From Bacteroides sp. 214 (GTDB lineage: Bacteria > Bacteroidota > Bacteroidia > Bacteroidales > Bacteroidaceae): 64,000 nucleotides of DNA. Below the pieces are notes generated by a model. That model saw only the letters and a list, made by a program, of their open reading frames with translations, was not told where the DNA came from and did no database searches. Of this stretch, positions 1 to 9,402 are shown in pieces. Where the stretch lies: NCBI RefSeq assembly GCF_010501015.1, contig NZ_QVML01000001.1:123845-187844 (forward strand), read 5' to 3'. A program made the position numbers and the translations under genes. Each line of letters begins with the position of its first letter. Within the stretch, counting starts at the first letter, position 1.

Positions 1-52
1 GGAACATAGGCATGCTGTTGTACAGGTATTCAAGCGTCTGCAGATAATCCAT
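1..52 (-). CDS. folC: Folylpolyglutamate synthase, N-terminal fragment
   Basis: Reading the minus strand from an ATG at 52 gives 17 codons before the window edge, beginning MDYLQTLEYLYNSMPMF. This resembles the N-terminus of Bacteroidales FolC, the Mur-ligase-type enzyme that adds glutamates to folates in the cytoplasm. The call rests on N-terminal resemblance only, because no P-loop or catalytic region is inside the window. It is divergent from phoH, and the 132-bp gap would hold both promoters. Confidence 0.6.
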   Translation of the reverse strand, partial: MDYLQTLEYLYNSMPMF

Positions 53-184
53 CTTTTCAAATATTTAACGAACAAATAACCTTTTGTTTGGTTATAATTA
101 GTATATTGCAACAAGTCGTTTGCGACCCATAGATAGGGAAAGCAAATCAGGCTACAAATATCAACATTTTGAATCTAACTTATC

Positions 185-1510
185 ATGGGAACAAAGAAAA
201 ACTTCGTGTTAGATACCAATGTAATACTTCACGACTACAATTGTATTAAAAATTTCGAGGAAAATGACATTTACCTGCCTATTGTAGTGCTCGAAGAACT
301 GGACAGGTTCAAGAAAGGCAATGAACAAATCAACTACAACGCCCGTGAATTTGTACGCGAACTCGATTTAATAACAGATGATAACCTCTTTACCAAAGGC
401 GCTAAGCTTGGCGAGGGTTTGGGACGATTGTTTGTTATGACCGGTGGTGTAAACTCCGAGAAGGTTACTGCCTCTTTTCCCGAACGCATTGCCGACAATC
501 AAATTCTTGCCGTAGCCGACCATTTGCAAACAAAATACCCGCGTACCAAGTGTATCTTGATAACCAAAGATATAAACTTGCGTATGAAAGCGCGTTCAAT
601 AGGTATTGTTTGCGAAGACTATATCAATGATAAAGTTGTTAATGTAGATGTTTTTGCCAAGTCCAATGAGGTGTTCGAAGATGTTGATCCGGGTTTGATT
701 GACCGCATCTATTCATCGAAAGAAGGTCTTGACATCAGTGAACTTGATTTCAAACAGTTGCTTCGTCCCAACGAATGTTTTATTCTGAAGAGCGACCGAA
801 ACAGTGTCTTGGCTCGTTATAACCCTTTTACACATACTGTTCATAAGGTAAACAAGAGCAAGAATTACGGTATTGAACCTCGCAATGCCGAGCAAACTTT
901 TGCTTTCGAAGTACTCAATGATCCTAATATAAAGCTCGTAGCTATAACCGGAAAAGCGGGGACGGGTAAGACCTTGTTGGCACTTGCCGCTGCGCTTGGT
1001 AATATACAAAACTACAAACAGATACTTCTGGCAAGACCTATTGTGGCGCTTTCTAATAAAGACATAGGTTTCCTCCCTGGCGATGCCACCGAGAAAGTAG
1101 CTCCCTATATGCAACCTCTCTTTGATAATCTCAACGTTATCAAGCATAACTTCTCTTCTAACTCCAGCGAGGTGAAGAAGCTGGAGGAAATGCAGAAGAG
1201 CGATCAACTTGTAATTGAAGCATTGGCGTTTATCCGCGGACGCAGCCTGAGCGAAACTTACTGCATCATTGATGAAGCGCAAAATCTTACTCCTCACGAA
1301 ATAAAGACAATTATCACCCGTGCCGGTGAAGGGACAAAGATGGTTTTTACTGGTGATATTCAACAAATAGACCAACCTTATTTAGATAGTGAATCCAACG
1401 GATTGGTCTATATGATTGATCGTATGAAAGACCAAAATCTCTTCGCCCATATCAACCTATTGAAGGGAGAACGCAGTACTTTGAGTGAATTGGCAAGCAA
1501 TTTAATGTAA
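185..1510 (+). CDS. phoH: PIN-PhoH family ATPase
   Basis: The 441-residue protein has an N-terminal PIN nuclease-like domain (LDTNV at 9-13, with acidic residues D10, E38 and E39) and a C-terminal PhoH P-loop ATPase domain. Walker A GKAGTGKT is at 256-263 and Walker B IIDEA at 361-365. Bacterial PIN-PhoH proteins are thought to be ATP-dependent RNA-processing enzymes, some with helicase plus RNase activity; the physiological target here is unknown. It appears monocistronic: a 50-bp dyad follows at 1535-1584 before the next gene. Family assignment is secure, function is inference. Confidence 0.93.
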   Translation: MGTKKNFVLDTNVILHDYNCIKNFEENDIYLPIVVLEELDRFKKGNEQINYNAREFVRELDLITDDNLFTKGAKLGEGLGRLFVMTGGVNSEKVTASFPERIADNQILAVADHLQTKYPRTKCILITKDINLRMKARSIGIVCEDYINDKVVNVDVFAKSNEVFEDVDPGLIDRIYSSKEGLDISELDFKQLLRPNECFILKSDRNSVLARYNPFTHTVHKVNKSKNYGIEPRNAEQTFAFEVLNDPNIKLVAITGKAGTGKTLLALAAALGNIQNYKQILLARPIVALSNKDIGFLPGDATEKVAPYMQPLFDNLNVIKHNFSSNSSEVKKLEEMQKSDQLVIEALAFIRGRSLSETYCIIDEAQNLTPHEIKTIITRAGEGTKMVFTGDIQQIDQPYLDSESNGLVYMIDRMKDQNLFAHINLLKGERSTLSELASNLM

Positions 1511-1534
1511 AAAAGTACTCTTTGAGGCATTTTT

Positions 1535-1584
1535 TCTACTGCAAAACTATGGATTGTTAAAATAATCCATATTTTTGCAGTAGA
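1535..1584. promoter_or_regulatory. Long dyad overlapping a promoter ahead of the sensor pair
   Basis: A 12-bp arm (TCTACTGCAAAA, 1535-1546) and an 8-bp arm (TATGGATT, 1548-1555) are repeated inverted at 1564-1571 and 1573-1584 with one mismatched position. The right half contains TATTTTTG (1570-1577), a perfect Bacteroidetes -7 box. There is no T-run after the stem, so it looks more like an operator or 5' structure for the gene at 1599 than a terminator for phoH. Confidence 0.55.
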
Positions 1585-1598
1585 TACAACACATGTAA

Positions 1599-3761
1599 GT
1601 GGGTTATATAGTTAAGTTTAAGTTAGTAGGTTTATTTTTCTTCTTGGTATTCATCGCTACGCAAAGTAGATCGCAAGAGGTACATGCGAACAAGAGTAAT
1701 TATATATTTATTCTTAGTTCGTATAGTTATAACTATGATTGGGCAACGGATGTTGCTAAAGGAATTCAGGAAAAACTCGAAGATGAAACCTTAAATACCA
1801 TAGTAGACATAGCTTACGCTGGCGTAGAAAGTAATCAATCCTTTCTTGCAGGACGCTATAGTATGCAAGCTGCCTTCTCCAATATACGACTCTCTGAAAC
1901 ACCTATTATTCCTGATGTTCTAGTCTTGATAGGCGAAGAAAGCTGGATGTATTATCGTATCATGAACTTTAGTGGAAGGTGGGCGAAGATACCTGTTGTG
2001 ATGATTGGCGCACATTCTCCTATTATGGAAGACTATTCGCAATTCTTCTCTACATCATCTATAAGTGCTCATGCCATGCTTCCTATCGAGAAATCAGGAG
2101 GTAAGATGCATCTGTCAGGATTACTCGAGAATGGGAATGAACAGGCTGCATTGCAACTGATGCAACGGTTACTACCTCATTTGGAAGAAATACTCTACTT
2201 GTCTGTAGAAAACTATCAGGATGTTTATTCTAAAGAAATTATTGAAAAGATCTTGCTGGAAGGCGACTCGAAAATTAAGATTCGTACGCTTAATATCGCT
2301 AAGATGTCTCCCGACTCAATTAAGCATGACTTGTTGGCTTTGCCTCGAACAACAGCCGTGCTTGTGAACACGGCACTACCGCCAGAAAAGAGTGCTGTGC
2401 CGATATTTACTCTTCGCGACAATCACATAAATGGTAAATATGTTGTTGGTGGAAGTTTTCCCTCTATACAAAGTTATGTATATCAGGGCTCTGAAGCCAT
2501 TAAGAGAGTACTTGTCAATAATCCGACCGAGAATGCTGGTTTTGCTTTAACAAAAGGAACAACCTCTTTCTTGAATAAAGAAGCAGTTAACCATTTTGGC
2601 CTGAATAGGGAAGCAAAGAAAATACCGGATGTGTTCTGGGTGAATGTTCCTCCGCCATTCTATATAAAACACATGCGTGTTATTTTTATCATAGTGTTGC
2701 TCACCGTGGTGTTTGCAATTGCTACAATTCTGATATTTAAGCAAATTAAGCATCATAGATATTTGAAGAGTTCTTCGAATCGGTTTAAGGAACTTTACGA
2801 GGAGTTTCATCATGTGCACGAAAATATGCCTACGGGGCTTATTCAAATGGATACATCAGGAAATATGTTGGGGCACAATCCGGCAGCGCTGCGTTTCCTT
2901 AGCTTGGCGTATGATGTTGACAAGAAAACGTTCAACTTGTTTGATACGGAAATAATAAATCTACAAACAAAGAAAGCTGTAAATAGGCAAAAGGCTGTCA
3001 GTACCACTGTTCAACTTGATGGAAATTACTATCGGTTGATACCTCGCTATGTGTGGGATGAGGAGAACGGTGGCGATGGTATAATGCTGATTGTTATTGA
3101 TAATACACAAATTCATATAGAGCGTAAAGCGAAGGAAAGAATTTATTCGATATTTAACTTCGCAATGGATGCATCTTCTTTAGGAGTTGCCGAATATGAC
3201 TTGGTGACTCAAACTGGTTTTGCTACTAATGCCTGGTATGATAACCTTTGTCTGGAGAGAGGAAGTGAAATAAAGGATGTATATCGGCATATTGTAGAAA
3301 AAGACCGCAGGAAGATAGAGAAATTCCTATCCAAAGTAGGATTGGAAAACAAGACTTTCTATGAAGTTGTGCGTATAGAGAAAGACGGTGAGATACATTG
3401 GGTGGATTTCATAGTACAACTGATGGAGTATGCTCCTGAACAGAATAAGATAGTTGTAGCGCAGTTAGTACTGAATATAGATGCACAAAAGCAACGCGAA
3501 GAAGAGCTTACCAAAGCATTGATAACAGCACAAGAATCCGATAAAATGAAGAATGCCTTTGTGGCAAACATGAAGGATGACATTACTCAATCTTTAACTC
3601 AGATTGTAGATAGTGCTAGGAAAATAACAGAGACAAAAGATTTGCAGGAACGTGTTGAATTATTAGCTTACATTGAATCCAATAATGATACAATGTTGAA
3701 ATATGTTCGAGAAATTCTTCAAATGTCTCAACCCGAGCATTCAAAAGATAAAGAATTATGA
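1599..3761 (+). CDS. Membrane sensor protein with PAS region and degenerate H-box, no kinase domain
   Basis: The 720-residue protein has a signal peptide, a periplasmic region resembling ABC substrate-binding-type sensor domains, a membrane helix near residues 355-380, then cytoplasmic PAS-like segments and a coiled coil. It ends in what should be the dimerisation/H-box helix, but the usual NMSHEIRTPL is NMKDDITQSL: the acceptor histidine is replaced by Asp660 and the conserved proline is lost. No ATPase domain follows. The only start in frame near the predicted transcription start is GTG at 1599; an in-frame ATG-TAA lies just upstream at 1593. The stop overlaps the start of the next gene (ATGA), implying coupled translation. 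It is probably a partner or modulator of the downstream kinase. Confidence 0.8.
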   Translation: MGYIVKFKLVGLFFFLVFIATQSRSQEVHANKSNYIFILSSYSYNYDWATDVAKGIQEKLEDETLNTIVDIAYAGVESNQSFLAGRYSMQAAFSNIRLSETPIIPDVLVLIGEESWMYYRIMNFSGRWAKIPVVMIGAHSPIMEDYSQFFSTSSISAHAMLPIEKSGGKMHLSGLLENGNEQAALQLMQRLLPHLEEILYLSVENYQDVYSKEIIEKILLEGDSKIKIRTLNIAKMSPDSIKHDLLALPRTTAVLVNTALPPEKSAVPIFTLRDNHINGKYVVGGSFPSIQSYVYQGSEAIKRVLVNNPTENAGFALTKGTTSFLNKEAVNHFGLNREAKKIPDVFWVNVPPPFYIKHMRVIFIIVLLTVVFAIATILIFKQIKHHRYLKSSSNRFKELYEEFHHVHENMPTGLIQMDTSGNMLGHNPAALRFLSLAYDVDKKTFNLFDTEIINLQTKKAVNRQKAVSTTVQLDGNYYRLIPRYVWDEENGGDGIMLIVIDNTQIHIERKAKERIYSIFNFAMDASSLGVAEYDLVTQTGFATNAWYDNLCLERGSEIKDVYRHIVEKDRRKIEKFLSKVGLENKTFYEVVRIEKDGEIHWVDFIVQLMEYAPEQNKIVVAQLVLNIDAQKQREEELTKALITAQESDKMKNAFVANMKDDITQSLTQIVDSARKITETKDLQERVELLAYIESNNDTMLKYVREILQMSQPEHSKDKEL

Positions 3762-6541
3762 AGCGGCAGTTTACCTATATACTTCTAACTTATTTATTGC
3801 TTATTCCACGTTTGGGTTGGGCAGATAACGAGGCACCGCAGATACTTATCATAAATTCGTATAATACGGAACAAATCTGGGTGAATAATCTTGTTGCCGG
3901 AATAAACGAAGAACTAATGCTTCGGTATCCCAATGCAAAAGTGTTCAGTAAGAACCTGAATATAGACAGCACGACAAAGATTGCACAGACGCTCCATTCG
4001 TTACGATCGGCATTGTGGGCATTGGTAGAAAAACAGGAAGAAGAAAATGTCACAGGGAGAATGCTTACCTCTATATTTTCTTCGGGAGTGTATCCTGATT
4101 TGATCGTGCTTGTTGGCGACCCGGGCTTCCTCTTTTATCAGTATTATGATTATCAAATGAGGGACTGGCTGAAAGTGCCGATTGTGGTGACAGGGATTAA
4201 TGACTTTATTTCGGATTTTGACTGGATGCCGGGTGTTAAGGTGGATTATGATTCTATGATTCCAATAGAGAAGCGCCATACAAGTGTAAAATTCTTAAGA
4301 GATGCATTTGTGAAGATGATTGACCCGTCGCTAAAGCGTACGCGTTACGTTGAAGAAGAAAGTGGAGAACGTATATCGGGCTATCAAGTGGAATATGATT
4401 TCCGACTAACAGGTGTAAAGACTAGCATACCTGTACAAGAGAATTTGCAGATGATTCAAGAATTACTTCCTGACTTGGAAGAGATAATTTGGGTAGATGA
4501 AGACTCTTATGACTCGGGATATGCTCATCATTTGGTAAAAGAAAAGATGAAAGAAGTAATGCCTCAAGTGAAATTTTCGACCGTTGTGCATACACGTCTT
4601 AATTCAGACTCTATCTTTAATGAAATGCTTAGAGCCGATAAAGGTAAGGCATATCTTACCTTTTCGTGGACAATCAATGGGGTGTATAGTCGTTTCTCGA
4701 AGAGTTATATAAAAACAACCTTCGCAAAAGAATCAAAAGTGCCTTTGTTTTCGCTTACTGAACCAGCTTTTATAGGTGAGTATAGAATAGGAGGGGTGTA
4801 CAGACCAACAAAAGAATGGGTTGAGAAAACAATGTCGCAAATAGAAAAAGTTTTATCGGGTAAACCGGCAAATGATATCCCTTTTGAAACGGTAACTGGC
4901 ACCGTAACCCGATTAGACCAGGTGTTATTGAATAGATACAAACTGTCGGGTGTGGCGCATGAGCGACTCACTGCGGTAGATTATGAAAATATTCCTCCCA
5001 CATTTTTTGAGAAATACGAAAAGCAAATTTTAATTTCGCTGGTGGTTGCTACTTTCTTCTTAGGGCTTTTTGGGTATATGTATAATCAATTTAAGCAAAG
5101 TAAGATAATAAGAAAAGAGCGCGACAGGAATAAGAAACTCTTTGATAAGTTACGTTTAGTATATCGACAAACATCGGTGGACTTTGCTTTATATGATGAA
5201 GCGGGTGACTGTTTGGTACGTGTGCAAAACGGTAAGAAGGTAAAAGATTTTAAGAAAGCAGGAAATGATCCTTTTTTGATAAATATCTTTAAGAATAAAT
5301 ATCTCACAAATGCACAGAAAGAACAAATACGCAACAAGAAATCTGTAAATATAGAACTGGAGGATATACCTTGCATGCTGGTTGTAAAACCATTCAAAGA
5401 ACCCGACTACCGGAATGCCTGCTATATGATTTTAACAGTTAGCCTCAAAGAACTAATGCAAGAACGCGTAGAACGCGAACAGTTTGAAAAACTGTTTGAT
5501 TTTGCTTCGGATACGTCTAAAATTGGTATTGCTTTTTATAATTTAGCTACAGGTGAGAAAACGGTAACGAATTCTTGGATAGAGAACTTGAATGAACCTC
5601 CAATGATTGATGGCTTGCCCCAGTATACCAATGTTGTTTCTCGCGATAGAAAAGTTCTATTGGATTATCGTGCCAAAGTGCAAAGTGGCGAAACTACTGA
5701 ACCTTTATCAATGGACATGCAAGTGCATAGCGCAAATGGTAATTTATTGTGGATGCGCCAACATATTTATCTGAGTAAGGAGGAAGAAAATTTGTTGATA
5801 GAATTGAACCTTAACATTGATGAACTGAAGAGGGGAGAAGAAGAGTTGCGTATAGCTAAGGAAAAAGCAGAGCAATCAAATAGAGATACACAGGAATTCT
5901 TAAACAGTATCAATCACGAAATACGTACTCCACTTAATTCTATTGTAGGTTATTCTACCATTTTGTCTATGGTAGATAGTGATGAAGAGTTGGAACAGTT
6001 TGCACCTATTATTTTGAAAAATAACGAACTACTTACTATTCTTATCAATGACATCATAGAACTATCGCGTATAGACTCGGGCGAAATAACCTTCAAGCAC
6101 GATCCTGTTCCTGTGGCTGAATTGTTTAAGGAAATGAAAAATGAAGATTACCTCGAACTTTATGATAAGAATCTCTCTGTTATTATAGAAATAGCCGAAG
6201 AAAATCCGGTAGCCAGTACCGACGAGGCTTATCTCAAAAGAGTTCTTTCCTCTCTCTTCTCTAATGCGGTGAAGTTTACAGACGAAGGTACTGTTGCATT
6301 GGGTTATGAAAAAAGAGGAAACTTTGCTTACTTTTATGTAAGAGATACCGGTTGTGGTATTAGTGAAGAGAACTTGCAAACAGTGTTTAAACGATTCTAT
6401 AAAGAGAACTCCTATTCGCAAGGAACAGGTCTGGGACTGCCGCTATGCAAAACCATTGTTAATCATCTTGGTGGAGAAATCGGGGTGGAATCAGAAAAAG
6501 GAAAAGGCAGCCTGTTTTGGTTTACGCTGCCTTTGTTCTAG
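3758..6541 (+). CDS. Hybrid-topology sensor histidine kinase with periplasmic substrate-binding-like domain
   Basis: The 927-residue protein has a signal peptide ending near LGWA, a ~390-residue periplasmic domain of the ABC-substrate-binding type, a transmembrane helix near 425-445, PAS-like segments and a coiled coil. The HisKA H-box is NHEIRTPLNS with His720, and the HATPase domain has an N box (SNAVKFTDEG), G1 (DTGCGIS), F box (FKRFYKEN) and G2 (GTGLGLPL). All catalytic signatures are present. No receiver domain or response regulator gene is next to it, so the partner is elsewhere. It is a paralogue of the preceding gene in layout and overlaps it by 4 bp. The ligand is not predictable. 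Confidence 0.9.
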   Translation: MKRQFTYILLTYLLLIPRLGWADNEAPQILIINSYNTEQIWVNNLVAGINEELMLRYPNAKVFSKNLNIDSTTKIAQTLHSLRSALWALVEKQEEENVTGRMLTSIFSSGVYPDLIVLVGDPGFLFYQYYDYQMRDWLKVPIVVTGINDFISDFDWMPGVKVDYDSMIPIEKRHTSVKFLRDAFVKMIDPSLKRTRYVEEESGERISGYQVEYDFRLTGVKTSIPVQENLQMIQELLPDLEEIIWVDEDSYDSGYAHHLVKEKMKEVMPQVKFSTVVHTRLNSDSIFNEMLRADKGKAYLTFSWTINGVYSRFSKSYIKTTFAKESKVPLFSLTEPAFIGEYRIGGVYRPTKEWVEKTMSQIEKVLSGKPANDIPFETVTGTVTRLDQVLLNRYKLSGVAHERLTAVDYENIPPTFFEKYEKQILISLVVATFFLGLFGYMYNQFKQSKIIRKERDRNKKLFDKLRLVYRQTSVDFALYDEAGDCLVRVQNGKKVKDFKKAGNDPFLINIFKNKYLTNAQKEQIRNKKSVNIELEDIPCMLVVKPFKEPDYRNACYMILTVSLKELMQERVEREQFEKLFDFASDTSKIGIAFYNLATGEKTVTNSWIENLNEPPMIDGLPQYTNVVSRDRKVLLDYRAKVQSGETTEPLSMDMQVHSANGNLLWMRQHIYLSKEEENLLIELNLNIDELKRGEEELRIAKEKAEQSNRDTQEFLNSINHEIRTPLNSIVGYSTILSMVDSDEELEQFAPIILKNNELLTILINDIIELSRIDSGEITFKHDPVPVAELFKEMKNEDYLELYDKNLSVIIEIAEENPVASTDEAYLKRVLSSLFSNAVKFTDEGTVALGYEKRGNFAYFYVRDTGCGISEENLQTVFKRFYKENSYSQGTGLGLPLCKTIVNHLGGEIGVESEKGKGSLFWFTLPLF

Positions 6542-6561
6542 TTATCTAAGAGCTTTAATAG

Positions 6562-7539
6562 CTACTCTTTTGTTCCATAGTACTTCAAGAACTGTGTACG
6601 TTCAAATGTATTAGTTCCCTTCACATCTTTTACGTTCAGTTTACCTTTGAACTGGCTGATGCGTTCATACCCTTTGTCGTTCATCCATGTACTCATAAAG
6701 GTAAGCATAGGCTTGATACTTTCCGCTCCGTTTTGATAGATACTGGTACATATCTCTACAGCAGATGCTCCGGCCAATAAAGCTTTTACTACATCCTTTG
6801 GAGTATGCACACCACCTGATGCGGCATAGTCTATTTGGGGTATTTGGGCTGAAGCAATACCAATCCAACGTAGAGAGTTACCTAAATCGGAATTGTGGCT
6901 AAATACCGGACCTGCTGTTTGTGCCACTTTATCAATGTCTATATCGGGTTGGTATAAACGATTGAAAAGTACTACCGCAGCTGCTCCATTAGCGTATAGT
7001 TGATTGATGAGTGCAATGGGGTTGGTCAAATTATTACCCAGCTTCATTATGATAGGGATATTGATTTGCTTCTTGAGGTGGCTCAGAATTTGAATGTGTT
7101 TCATTTCGAAAGCACCCCATTCGTATTGCACTTCGGTTTGCAGTGAGAGGATGTTTATTTCCAATGCATCAGCACCGGCTTGTTCTATCTCTTTTGCAAA
7201 CTTTATCCATTCACTATCTGTATAACAGTTGATGCTGGCAATTATTGGAATTTTGCAAATTGCTTTACTCTCTTTAATGAGATATAGGTAATCGGATAGC
7301 TTGTGTTGACGAAGTGCAGCCATCAGATAGTCTCCACCTTCGGGATAATAGATGGAGTCGTGCATTTGGTTTGCTTCGAGAGTTATTTGCTCTTCAAAGA
7401 GGGACTTCAGTACGATAGCACCTGCACCGGATTCTTCCAGCCTTTTGTTCTTCTGGGCACTGTTGGTAAGTCCCGAGCTACTGATGATAACAGGGTTCTT
7501 TAACTTTAGTCCGGCAAAAGTTGTTTTTAAATCAGACAT
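6562..7539 (-). CDS. Dihydroorotate dehydrogenase-like flavoprotein
   Basis: The 325-residue TIM-barrel protein begins LKTTFAGLKLKNPVIISSSG, typical of the class 1 DHOD fold, and has FMN-binding-type segments (IIMKLGNN, AASGGVHT, LLAGASAVEICT). The usual catalytic-loop motif NxSCPN is replaced by EINILSLQTEV, so the normal base Cys or Ser is missing. Similar proteins in Bacteroides are annotated DHOD-like, and true pyrimidine synthesis is unlikely to be its job. It is the last gene of an operon with yggS (24 bp upstream) and the DUF4494 gene. Confidence 0.85.
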   Translation of the reverse strand: MSDLKTTFAGLKLKNPVIISSSGLTNSAQKNKRLEESGAGAIVLKSLFEEQITLEANQMHDSIYYPEGGDYLMAALRQHKLSDYLYLIKESKAICKIPIIASINCYTDSEWIKFAKEIEQAGADALEINILSLQTEVQYEWGAFEMKHIQILSHLKKQINIPIIMKLGNNLTNPIALINQLYANGAAAVVLFNRLYQPDIDIDKVAQTAGPVFSHNSDLGNSLRWIGIASAQIPQIDYAASGGVHTPKDVVKALLAGASAVEICTSIYQNGAESIKPMLTFMSTWMNDKGYERISQFKGKLNVKDVKGTNTFERTQFLKYYGTKE

Positions 7540-7563
7540 AGTAACATGTTTTTTAGCGTGAAA

Positions 7564-8232
7564 TTAGTATTCTCTCGCTCCAAAAATTTTGCTACCGATG
7601 CGTACCATTGTACTTTTTTCGTGAATTGCCAGTTTGTAATCGTCGGACATTCCCATAGATAGTTCACAAAAAGTAGGCTCGGTGGCAAACCAAGAGCTCT
7701 TAACCTCTGTGAAGAAGTTACTTAATGAACGAAATTCATGGGTGATTTGTTCATGAGAATCCGTGTAAGTTGCCATTCCCATCAAACCGCAGAGGCGAAT
7801 ATGTGTCAACTCTTTCCATTCGCCGCATTGAAGCATTTCTTTGCATTCGTCGAAGCTGAATCCGGATTTTGTCTCTTCTTGTGCTATATGTAACTGCAGC
7901 AGGCAATTTACTGTTCTGCCAACTTTGGCTGCTTGTTTGTTAACTTCACTAAGTAAATGAAAGGAATCTATTCCGTGAATAAGACTAACGTAAGGAATAA
8001 TATATTTAATCTTATTGGTTTGTAATGTACCAATGAAGTGCCATTCGATATCTTTGGGGAGTGATTCGTGTTTAGCCCTTAGCTCTTGTGCACGACTTTC
8101 TCCGAATACGCGGTGTCCTGCTCGATAGGCTTCTTCAATAGCTTTGTTGGGGTGGAATTTGGAAACAGCTACCAACCGTACACCGGTTGGTAGCTCTTGT
8201 AGTACATTTTGTAGATTATTTGTGATGCTCAT
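7564..8232 (-). CDS. yggS: YggS-family PLP homeostasis protein
   Basis: The 222-residue protein belongs to the alanine-racemase N-domain/PLPBP family, which binds pyridoxal phosphate and buffers B6 and amino acid metabolism without known catalysis. The Schiff-base lysine is Lys25 in VAVSKFHP. Other family motifs are FGESRAQE, WHFIGTLQTNK, LCGLMGMAT and LSMGMSDDY; the last normally binds the PLP phosphate. Length is normal for the family. It lies 14 bp after the DUF4494 gene and 24 bp before the DHOD-like gene, consistent with one transcript. Confidence 0.93.
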   Translation of the reverse strand: MSITNNLQNVLQELPTGVRLVAVSKFHPNKAIEEAYRAGHRVFGESRAQELRAKHESLPKDIEWHFIGTLQTNKIKYIIPYVSLIHGIDSFHLLSEVNKQAAKVGRTVNCLLQLHIAQEETKSGFSFDECKEMLQCGEWKELTHIRLCGLMGMATYTDSHEQITHEFRSLSNFFTEVKSSWFATEPTFCELSMGMSDDYKLAIHEKSTMVRIGSKIFGAREY

Positions 8233-8246
8233 AGAAGCAACTTTTC

Positions 8247-8690
8247 TTATTCTTCACTTTCTCCGTAGGGATAAATATCCATGATTGGAGTTTCGGAAAC
8301 AGCAGCTATTTGATAGTCTGCCATAGTACCTTTCATCCCTTCATCCAATTTCTTTACTGCATCTCTGAGGTCGGCAGCTTGCACAAGGATGTGTGTTGCC
8401 GTTTTTTTCTCGGCGGCGCTCTTCTCGTCTATTGTAATAAATACGACCTTGCATTTAAACCAGCGATCGGCAGCATCTTCGTCCGAAGGAAACAATTCAC
8501 TGTAGTTAGCGCGTTTTATATCCGAAACGGTAAATTCGCCCGAAATATATGGAGTCATCTCTTCAATGAAACGTTTTTCGGCTTCAGTAAAACTAAGTGC
8601 GTCTACTAAATAAGGCTCGGTTACTTTCTTTGCTATTCCGTTCTCCATCATTTTCTCATATCGAATCTTGCATTCGAACCATGTGTGCAT
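8247..8690 (-). CDS. DUF4494 family protein
   Basis: The open frame extends to 8831, but the conserved Bacteroidetes family starts MHTWFECKIRYEK, which places the start at 8690 (147 residues); ATG at 8696 is an alternative. A -7-like box TACCTTTA (complement of 8739-8746) would start transcription near 8732, inside the longer frame, which supports the short start. The soluble, charged protein has the family segments VTEPYLVDALSFTEAE and FTVSDIKRANYSELF. Its function is unknown. It heads the operon with yggS and the DHOD-like gene and is divergent from tpx. Confidence 0.85.
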   Translation of the reverse strand: MHTWFECKIRYEKMMENGIAKKVTEPYLVDALSFTEAEKRFIEEMTPYISGEFTVSDIKRANYSELFPSDEDAADRWFKCKVVFITIDEKSAAEKKTATHILVQAADLRDAVKKLDEGMKGTMADYQIAAVSETPIMDIYPYGESEE

Positions 8691-8818
8691 TGCCATATTT
8701 CTTTCTTTTATAAGTTTTATAATTCTTTTTTCGGGGTGTAAAGGTAATAAAAACTTTTTCATGTGGTGAACTCTTTTTTGTTTCGCTTTGTTGTATAGTA
8801 TATATAAATGAAAAAAGA

Positions 8819-9319
8819 ATGAATATGACAAATTTCAAAGGTAATCCGGTATCCTTAGCTGGTGATTTCGTAAAGGTAGGTCAACAGGCACCGGAGTTCG
8901 AATTAGTAAAGGGAGATCTTTCTACTTTATCATTGAGTAGCTTAAAAGGTGAAAATATAGTATTAAATATATTCCCAAGTTTGGATACAGCAGTATGTGC
9001 CACTTCGGTTCGTAAATTTAATGTGAAAGCAGCCAATCTGAAGGATACAAAAGTATTGGCCATTTCTAAAGATTTACCTTTCGCTCAAGGACGTTTTTGT
9101 ACTACCGAAGGTATTGATCGTGTGATTCCACTATCTGCTTTTCGTTCGGATGCATTCGATAAGGCATATGGACTTTTGATGACTAATGGGCCGTTGCAAG
9201 GATTGTTGGCGCGTGCAGTAGTTGTAATAGATAAAACAGGAAAGATTGTTTATACCGAACTTGTATCGGAAGTAACCAATGAACCCGATTATGATAAAGC
9301 TTTAGCAACTATTAAATAA
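8819..9319 (+). CDS. tpx: Thiol peroxidase
   Basis: This 166-residue atypical 2-Cys peroxiredoxin of the Tpx group reduces hydroperoxides in the cytoplasm or periplasm using thioredoxin. The peroxidatic Cys60 lies in PSLDTAVCATSVRKF and the resolving Cys94 in AQGRFCTTEG, both at family positions. Full length with no insertions. The start could also be the ATG two codons later (8825). It is monocistronic, with a strong hairpin at 9343-9389 after the stop shared with the convergent dedA gene. Confidence 0.96.
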   Translation: MNMTNFKGNPVSLAGDFVKVGQQAPEFELVKGDLSTLSLSSLKGENIVLNIFPSLDTAVCATSVRKFNVKAANLKDTKVLAISKDLPFAQGRFCTTEGIDRVIPLSAFRSDAFDKAYGLLMTNGPLQGLLARAVVVIDKTGKIVYTELVSEVTNEPDYDKALATIK

Positions 9320-9342
9320 GACACAACTTTACCTTAATATGT

Positions 9343-9389
9343 AACGAAGCATGCGAATGTTGTATAACTACAGCATCGCACGCTTTGTT
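9343..9389. terminator. Bidirectional terminator between tpx and dedA
   Basis: A long imperfect stem starts AACGAAGC and ends GCTTTGTT, with an internal ATGTTGTA/TACAGCAT segment and a 4-nt loop. It is followed by TTTTTG on the plus strand and lies between two convergent stop codons. Confidence 0.75.
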
Positions 9390-9402
9390 TTTGTATTTCG
9401 TT

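Noticed and set aside
713..1375. 220-residue ORF antisense to phoH
   Set aside because: Shadow of the phoH ATPase domain; no motifs and no promoter.
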